57,993 nucleotides of DNA from Holophagales bacterium UBA5704 (lineage in GTDB: Bacteria; Acidobacteriota; Thermoanaerobaculia; Multivoradales; UBA5704): the NCBI GenBank assembly GCA_002420005.1, contig DIHE01000147.1, positions 133,671 to 191,663 of the forward strand, given 5' to 3'. A program made the translations under genes and the position numbers. Shown here in pieces: positions 53,583 through 57,993 of this stretch (position 1 is the stretch's first letter; every line of letters begins with the position of its first letter). The notes beneath the pieces are model-generated. The model was not told the origin of the DNA and did no database searches. It worked only from the letters and a program-made list of their open reading frames with translations.

Positions 53583-54278
53583 ATGAAGCTGACCCACAAG
53601 ATCCTGAGCGCCGCGTTCCTGACTCTGCTGGTCCCTGCCCGGGGATTTTCCGCCGAGCCCCTTCTCGCCCTCGACGAGGAGTTCCAGTACCGCTGGCAGC
53701 TCAGCAACTTCGTCGGCTCCATCGCAGCGCTCTTCCTGCCCGGCCACGGCGACGGCTCGCTCACCTTCAAAACCTCCAACGGCCATCTGCGCAGCGAGCT
53801 GACGATCACCTCGACGGAGAGCGCGAAGGGCGAGTATTTTCGCTATGGCTCGGAAATCGACCGCCGGACCTTGCAGCCGATCCGCGCCTGGAGCGCCTAC
53901 TCCTGGCGCGGCGAATCCAAGTCCAAGACCGAGGAGGTCGCGCAGAACGGAGCCCTGGACATCGCGGCGGGCATCTTTGCGATCCGCAGCGATCCGCCGG
54001 TGAAGACCCGGAAGATGGAGATCTGGTCCGACGGCCGCACCTACACCGTCCTGGTGATCCCGCGCGGCCGGGAGACCCGCAGGCTGCCGGCCGGGATCAT
54101 CGAGACCCGGCACTTCGCGATCCGCGGCACGGACATCCCCGGACGGGACCGCTGGAAGGGGAAGATGGATCTCTGGCTCTCCACCAACGCCACGGCCACG
54201 CCCGTGGAGATCGTCATCTCCCGCAATCTGGCCGACGTGCGCCTGGAGCTCAAATCTCTGCCCCGAACATCACCTTGA
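53583..54278 (+). CDS. DUF3108-like secreted protein
   Basis: 231 aa. A signal peptide (ILSAAFLTLLVPARGFSAE) is followed by a beta-rich domain with GEYFRYGSEIDRRTLQPIRAWSAYSW and FAIRSDPP, which recalls the DUF3108 pattern, where residues describe conversion of a sugar-like or lipid side chain; the function is unknown. It lies 19 bp before the Cu/Zn SOD gene and probably begins the three-gene operon DUF3108-SOD-propeller. Confidence 0.6.
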   Translation: MKLTHKILSAAFLTLLVPARGFSAEPLLALDEEFQYRWQLSNFVGSIAALFLPGHGDGSLTFKTSNGHLRSELTITSTESAKGEYFRYGSEIDRRTLQPIRAWSAYSWRGESKSKTEEVAQNGALDIAAGIFAIRSDPPVKTRKMEIWSDGRTYTVLVIPRGRETRRLPAGIIETRHFAIRGTDIPGRDRWKGKMDLWLSTNATATPVEIVISRNLADVRLELKSLPRTSP

Positions 54279-54297
54279 TCCTCGAGAGGAGGAGCGT

Positions 54298-54921
54298 ATG
54301 AAACAAAAATTGTTCGTCACGACCTGTGCGGCACTGTGCCTGCTGGCTCTGGTGAGCTGCAAGAAGGACAACTCCGAGGTCGATGCCGTCACCGCCGAGC
54401 CGGCGCCGATGAGCACAGAGGCTCCGGCGCCCGAGCCGCAGGCGGCTCCCCCGGCCGAGTCGGCGACCGCCACCTTGCAGGGCGCTCCGACGGACACCGA
54501 CTTCAAAGGGACGGTGACCATCACGCCCGACGGCGCCGGCGTGAAGATCGTCGCCGATCTCTCCGGCGTGGACGCCGACGGCCCGCATGCCTTCCATCTC
54601 CACGAGACCGGCGAGTGCGCCCATGGAGAAGGGGGGAAGCACTTCACCTCGGCCGGCGGCCATTTCAATCCGGCCCAGGCGGATCACGCCTGCCCGCCCA
54701 CCGAGCCGCGCCATGCCGGTGACTTCGGCAACATCGAGGTCAAGAACGGCACCGGCCATCTCGAATTCACCTCCACCGATCTCTCCTTCTCCGGGGACAA
54801 CGGGGTGGTGGGCAAGGCCTTCATCCTGCACGCCAAGGGCGACGACTGCAAAACGCAACCGACCGGCAACGCCGGCGACCGCCTCGCCTGCGGTGTTGCG
54901 ACACTGCCCAATGCGCAGTAG
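54298..54921 (+). CDS. sodC: Cu/Zn superoxide dismutase lipoprotein
   Basis: 207 aa. Lipobox LVSC (Cys21) and a Pro/Ala/Glu linker anchor the enzyme to a membrane. All metal ligands are visible: His100 and His102 (FHLH), bridging His122 (GGHFNP), His130, His139 and Asp142 (RHAGDF), and His178 (ILHAKGDD). The Cys107-Cys198 disulfide and active-site Arg195 are also present. It turns superoxide into peroxide outside the cytoplasm. A GGAGGAG ribosome binding site precedes the start. The stop overlaps the start of the next gene by 11 nt. Confidence 0.94.
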   Translation: MKQKLFVTTCAALCLLALVSCKKDNSEVDAVTAEPAPMSTEAPAPEPQAAPPAESATATLQGAPTDTDFKGTVTITPDGAGVKIVADLSGVDADGPHAFHLHETGECAHGEGGKHFTSAGGHFNPAQADHACPPTEPRHAGDFGNIEVKNGTGHLEFTSTDLSFSGDNGVVGKAFILHAKGDDCKTQPTGNAGDRLACGVATLPNAQ

Positions 54922-56098
54922 AGCCGTCTCCCTCTTCGCCGCCCTGGCCCTCCTCACGGGGGCCGGGGCGGTTTGCGCCCAGACCTGGACACCGGCCGAT
55001 CCGCCCGCGGCGGCCGGCGCCATGGCCCCCAGCCTGACGCCGACGGCCGGCGGCCTGCTCCTCACCTGGCTCGAACCCGCCCCGGCCGGGACCGCCGGCC
55101 ACGCGCTGCGCTTCGCGCGCACCAAGGACGGTCACTGGACACCCCCGGTGACGATCGCCTCGGGCGAGGGCTTCTTCGCCAACTGGGCGGACTTTCCCGC
55201 CGTGGCCCAGGCGCCGGACGGCTCCTTGACCGCGCATTGGCTGGCCAAGACCGGCACCGACACCTACGCCTATGGGATCTTCCTCGCCCGCTCCACCGAC
55301 GGTGGTGCCACCTGGAGCCCGGCCGGCCTGCTGCACTCCGACCGCCTCCCCACCGAGCACGGTTTCGTCTCCTGGGTGGAGGACGGCGCGGACCTGCGCG
55401 GCGTCTGGCTCGACGGCCGCGAGATGCTCAAGGAAGGGCCGATGACCCTGCGCACCGGCCTGGTCGGCAAGCCGGAATCCGAGGAGCTGCTGGACGCCCG
55501 CGTCTGCGATTGCTGCCAGACCGACGCGGCGCGCACCGACGCCGGCCCCGTCGTCGTCTACCGCGACCGCTCCGACAAGGAGGTCCGGGACATCTACGTG
55601 ATCCGCAAGACCGCCACCGGCTGGAGCACCCCCGCACCGGTGCACGCAGATGGCTGGGAGATCCCGGGCTGTCCGGTCAACGGACCCTCGGTGGCCGCAT
55701 CCGGCCGTCACGTGGCGGTCGCCTGGTTCACCGCCGCGGCACCGGCCGGCCCCCGGGTGCAGCTCGCCCTGTCCGAGGATGGCGGAGCCACGTTCGGCAA
55801 GCCGATCCTGATCGACGGCGAGCAGCCGCTCGGCCGCGTGGACCTGCAGCTCGATCCGGCGGGCAGCGCGGTGGTGAGCTGGCTCGCCACGCAGGAAAAG
55901 GGAGCCGCCGTCCGCCTGCGCCGGGTGACGGCGCAAGGCGTCGCGTCGCCTCCCGAGACCCTCGCCGCCACCAGCGCCGCCCGCTCCGCCGGCTTCCCGC
56001 GCTCGGTCGTCTTCGCCGGCCGCCTGTGGCTCGCCTGGGTCGACGACAGCGAGGGAGCCTCCCACGTCCGCGTGGCGAGCGCGCCCCTCGGGCCGTGA
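54911..56098 (+). CDS. Secreted sialidase-like beta-propeller with CxCC motif
   Basis: 395 aa. A signal peptide ends at GAVCAQ. BNR/Asp-box turns (STDGGATW at 128-135, SEDGGATF later) show a six-bladed sialidase-like propeller, but the arginine triad of true sialidases is not evident. A Cys-rich motif, C199-D-C201-C202-Q, plus Cys254 in IPGCPVNGP could form a metal or disulfide site. The gene overlaps the SOD gene by 11 nt, so translation is coupled and a shared copper or redox role is possible (inference). Confidence 0.7.
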   Translation: MRSRAVSLFAALALLTGAGAVCAQTWTPADPPAAAGAMAPSLTPTAGGLLLTWLEPAPAGTAGHALRFARTKDGHWTPPVTIASGEGFFANWADFPAVAQAPDGSLTAHWLAKTGTDTYAYGIFLARSTDGGATWSPAGLLHSDRLPTEHGFVSWVEDGADLRGVWLDGREMLKEGPMTLRTGLVGKPESEELLDARVCDCCQTDAARTDAGPVVVYRDRSDKEVRDIYVIRKTATGWSTPAPVHADGWEIPGCPVNGPSVAASGRHVAVAWFTAAAPAGPRVQLALSEDGGATFGKPILIDGEQPLGRVDLQLDPAGSAVVSWLATQEKGAAVRLRRVTAQGVASPPETLAATSAARSAGFPRSVVFAGRLWLAWVDDSEGASHVRVASAPLGP

Positions 56099-56116
56099 GG
56101 CGCACCGCTCCAGAGG

Positions 56117-56122
56117 TAGAAT
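56117..56122 (+). promoter_or_regulatory. Candidate -10 box for a leaderless Uma2 transcript
   Basis: TAGAAT ends 6 nt before the ATG at 56129, with no ribosome binding site between. Only 30 bp separate the previous stop from this start. Confidence 0.4.
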
Positions 56123-56128
56123 CGCGTC

Positions 56129-56818
56129 ATGGCCAGAGAGCACGCCGTCATCTTCGAGCAGGAGCTGCGGATTCCCACCGATGCCTTCACCCCGGAGGGT
56201 TTCCAAGACTGGGTGGAATCGGAGGAATTCCCCGAGACCGGACGCATCGACTTTCTGGCGGGTGACGTGGAGGTGGAGATGAGCCCGGAGGACCTGTACA
56301 CCCACGGTGTGGTCAAGACCGCTTTCGTCTTGACGCTGGGAGACCTGATCGTCCGCACCGACCTCGGCGATGTCTTCACCGACAGCACCCGCATCACGTC
56401 ACGCTTCGCCCAACTCTCCGCCGAGCCGGACGTCGTCGCGGTCTTCCGCGAGACCCTGACCAGCGGTCGCGTCCGCCTGGTTCCTTCGGTCTCCAAAGGC
56501 CTGGGCCGCTACCTCGCCATCGAAGGCGCGCCGGACCTCGTCGTCGAGGTCGTGAGCGACAGCTCCCACAAGAAGGACACTGAGCGGCTGCCCCGCCTTT
56601 ACGCCCAGGCAGGCATCCCCGAGCTATGGCTCGCCGACGCCCGGGGAGCCGACCTCCGCTTCACCATCTTCACCCTCGACGGCGGCTCCTATCGCCCCGT
56701 CGCTCCGGATGCCGACGGCTGGATTCCCTCGCCGCGCCTCGGCCGCTCTTTCCGCCTCACCCGGCGCTCGGCGGATCCCCTCCCCTGGCGCTACGTGCTC
56801 GAGCAGCGGACTCTGTAG
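56129..56818 (+). CDS. Uma2 family endonuclease (DUF820)
   Basis: 229 aa. The PD-(D/E)xK-type core is visible: SAEPDVVAVF (Asp101) and PDLVVEVVSDSSHKKDTERLPRLYAQAGIPELWLAD (Asp136, Glu140, Lys148/149), all characteristic of Uma2. The family is abundant in cyanobacteria, Acidobacteria and Planctomycetes, and its cellular role is not settled. The stop TAG abuts the next ATG with no gap, so it is probably co-translated with the possible toxin-antitoxin genes downstream. Confidence 0.88.
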   Translation: MAREHAVIFEQELRIPTDAFTPEGFQDWVESEEFPETGRIDFLAGDVEVEMSPEDLYTHGVVKTAFVLTLGDLIVRTDLGDVFTDSTRITSRFAQLSAEPDVVAVFRETLTSGRVRLVPSVSKGLGRYLAIEGAPDLVVEVVSDSSHKKDTERLPRLYAQAGIPELWLADARGADLRFTIFTLDGGSYRPVAPDADGWIPSPRLGRSFRLTRRSADPLPWRYVLEQRTL

Positions 56819-57172
56819 ATGAGCAGCTCTCATCCCCCCTCGCCCGCCCGCCGCCTGCCGCCGACCACGCCGGCTCTCCTCGACGACTCCGCGCGTCCTT
56901 ACTTCCTTTGGTGGACGGACACCACGGTCGGCCAGCTCAGGGAGCACCTTGCGTCGGCCGATCCGGAAGAACGCGCCTACTGGATGGGCGCTCTCCTGCG
57001 GGAGGCCAACACCCGGGACGTCTGGCTGTTCGTCCGCTCCGAGGAGATCCGGGCGCTCTGGCCCCGCCTGATCCGGTATCTGGGGCGCTCCCGGCAGATG
57101 TGGGCCTGGCTCCTGAAGCTCCCACCCCCCGAGTGGCCGCCGCTGAGCGAGATCCGGGCAGGCCATGCGTAA
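56819..57172 (+). CDS. Small partner protein of the AbiEii-like gene (possible antitoxin)
   Basis: 117 aa, no recognised family. The Pro-rich N-terminus is followed by a helical region (TVGQLREHLASADPEERAYWMGALLREAN) and a Trp-rich tail. It begins right after the Uma2 stop and overlaps the AbiEii-like gene by 8 bp. A short gene overlapping upstream of an AbiEii-type nucleotidyltransferase is the usual layout of these two-gene modules, so an antitoxin or regulator role is the best guess. Confidence 0.6.
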   Translation: MSSSHPPSPARRLPPTTPALLDDSARPYFLWWTDTTVGQLREHLASADPEERAYWMGALLREANTRDVWLFVRSEEIRALWPRLIRYLGRSRQMWAWLLKLPPPEWPPLSEIRAGHA

Positions 57173-57818
57173 GACGTTTGACCGCCGGGTCGTTGCGGAC
57201 TTCGTCCTCGATTTCGTCCGTGCCTGCCAGAGGCGCGTGCCCTGTCATCTCGGGGGCGGCGCGGCTCTCGCCGGGGCGTATCTCGGCCACCGGACGACCG
57301 GTGACATCGACCTCTTTGTCCATGACGCCGAGGAGATGCGAGCTCTCGTCGGGCTCCTTCCCGGCGTCGCCGCGGAGGCCGGAGTCGAGGTCACCCTGCT
57401 GCGCGACGTGGGCCATCTCGTCCGAGCACAACTCGAAGGCGCAGGCAGCTCCATCGAGGTCGACGTCGTCCACGAGCCCATCGCCGACCTTGCGGCACCT
57501 CCGCCTCCACTCGAAGGGATCGTCATCGAGTCGCTCACCGACCTGCGGGCGAGCAAGCTGACCTGCATCCTCTCGCGTTCCGAGCCCCGCGACCTCGTCG
57601 ATCTCTACTTTCTCGACAAAGCAGGCTTTCCACCCGAGCACGATCTCGGCATCGCCCTGCGAAAGGATGCCGGAATCGATCCGGGTGTGCTGGCCTGGCT
57701 GCTCGCCCAATTCCCCACCCGCCCCCTCCCAGTGATGCTCGAGCCGCTCACCTCGGAGCAGTTGGAGACGTTTCGAGAGGCCTTGGCGGAGAAGTTGCGG
57801 GGCGGTTCGGTAGAGTGA
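57165..57818 (+). CDS. AbiEii-like nucleotidyltransferase (possible toxin)
   Basis: 217 aa. The polymerase-beta-type core is clear: GGGAALAGAYLGHRTTGDIDLFVHD, with GG at 30-31 and the metal-binding Asp47/Asp49. The C-terminal DLRASKLTCILSRSEPRDLVDLYFL matches the K...RDxxDL motif of AbiEii. AbiEii toxins of type IV systems modify tRNA ends or block growth during phage infection. This copy is somewhat shorter than typical AbiEii proteins, so a housekeeping or decayed role cannot be excluded. Confidence 0.75.
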   Translation: MRKTFDRRVVADFVLDFVRACQRRVPCHLGGGAALAGAYLGHRTTGDIDLFVHDAEEMRALVGLLPGVAAEAGVEVTLLRDVGHLVRAQLEGAGSSIEVDVVHEPIADLAAPPPPLEGIVIESLTDLRASKLTCILSRSEPRDLVDLYFLDKAGFPPEHDLGIALRKDAGIDPGVLAWLLAQFPTRPLPVMLEPLTSEQLETFREALAEKLRGGSVE

Positions 57819-57837
57819 TCCCGGTTGTTGCAAACGT

Positions 57838-57915
57838 CGAGCCCCGGCAGGGGCGCCGGCATGTAGCCCGGGGTCACATAGCGACGAAGGAGCGGCGACC
57901 CCGGGAAAGGAGTAC
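57838..57915. repeat. Dispersed GC-rich palindromic repeat (GCCCCGG/AGCCCGGGG type)
   Basis: The block opens with CGAGCCCCGGCAGGGGCG, continues with TAGCCCGGGGTCAC and closes with GACCCCGGGAAAGG, so CCCGGGGTC pairs with GACCCCGGG across about 30 nt. This pattern resembles repeats scattered in Acidobacteria and Planctomycete genomes (recalled, not searched). Confidence 0.6.
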
Positions 57916-57930
57916 GTTTTTGTTTTCCAA

Positions 57931-57993
57931 GCCCCCGGAGGGGGCGGCAGCAAAGCCATGCGCCGCCGATTCTGCTGCCGCCCCCTCCGGGGG
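57931..57993. repeat. Palindromic repeat cut by the window end
   Basis: Perfect 21-bp inverted arms (57932-57952 with 57973-57993) enclose about 20 nt containing GCCATGCGCCGCCGATT. The arms contain GGAGGGGGCGGCAG. The repeat continues past the last base of the window. Confidence 0.7.

Overview
The window is about 58 kb of very GC-rich, densely packed bacterial chromosome. It carries a von Willebrand protein of the type named for Acidobacteria, an Oar-like TonB-dependent receptor with an N-terminal carboxypeptidase-regulatory domain, many tetratricopeptide (TPR) fusions, Hanks-type kinases and many lipoproteins. Together these suggest a Gram-negative member of the Acidobacteriota, possibly Thermoanaerobaculia-like. 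That assignment is inference: there is no rRNA here. No CRISPR array, prophage or complete insertion sequence was seen.

Layout. 0-1.6 kb: a PlsC-type acyltransferase overlapping a GNAT/FeeM-like N-acyltransferase. 1.6-4.7 kb: phoU-arsC behind a possible Pho box, converging on a two-domain arsA. 4.9-6.6 kb: a DUF2235 alpha/beta-hydrolase and a small membrane protein. 6.7-13.9 kb: a Ser/Thr kinase, then a fused 2-oxoacid dehydrogenase E1, a hotdog protein, a nitrilase-like hydrolase and an unusual ketosynthase. 13.9-19.7 kb (minus): a TPR protein, a possible pentein-fold protein, two SPFH proteins and a membrane protein. 19.7-21.8 kb: a glycosyltransferase-TPR fusion. 21.9-32.5 kb (minus): a TonB-dependent receptor, a terminator, a carboxypeptidase-regulatory/TPR protein and three tandem 'sulfatase'-TPR lipoproteins. 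32.9-36.3 kb: a transglutaminase-like/TPR lipoprotein and a VWA protein. 36.3-36.4 kb: initiator tRNA. 36.5-42.7 kb: universal stress protein, PhzF, PEP carboxykinase, M20 peptidase and an Rpn nuclease. 42.7-48.3 kb: a kinase/M23/aminotransferase fusion, a Rossmann protein and YceH. 48.5-56.1 kb: cold-shock protein, a pseudokinase, an M14 carboxypeptidase, a DUF3108 protein, Cu/Zn SOD and a secreted beta-propeller. 56.1-58.0 kb: a Uma2 endonuclease, an AbiEii-like toxin with its small partner, and a palindromic repeat block.

The most unusual signals are these. (1) A 9-bp tandem unit of the form AAGGACGAC occurs as inverted pairs at two gene ends and, in frame, as the linker of the fused E1. 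(2) The ketosynthase has a Shine-Dalgarno sequence locked in a hairpin ahead of an apparent CTG start. (3) Three tandem lipoproteins of the alkaline-phosphatase superfamily have Thr where sulfatases have Cys/Ser. (4) One protein fuses a kinase, an intact-looking M23 site and a PLP phospholyase-like domain. (5) A membrane-anchored pseudokinase lacks both catalytic aspartates. (6) Several genes sit 6-9 nt behind a -10 box, suggesting leaderless transcripts.
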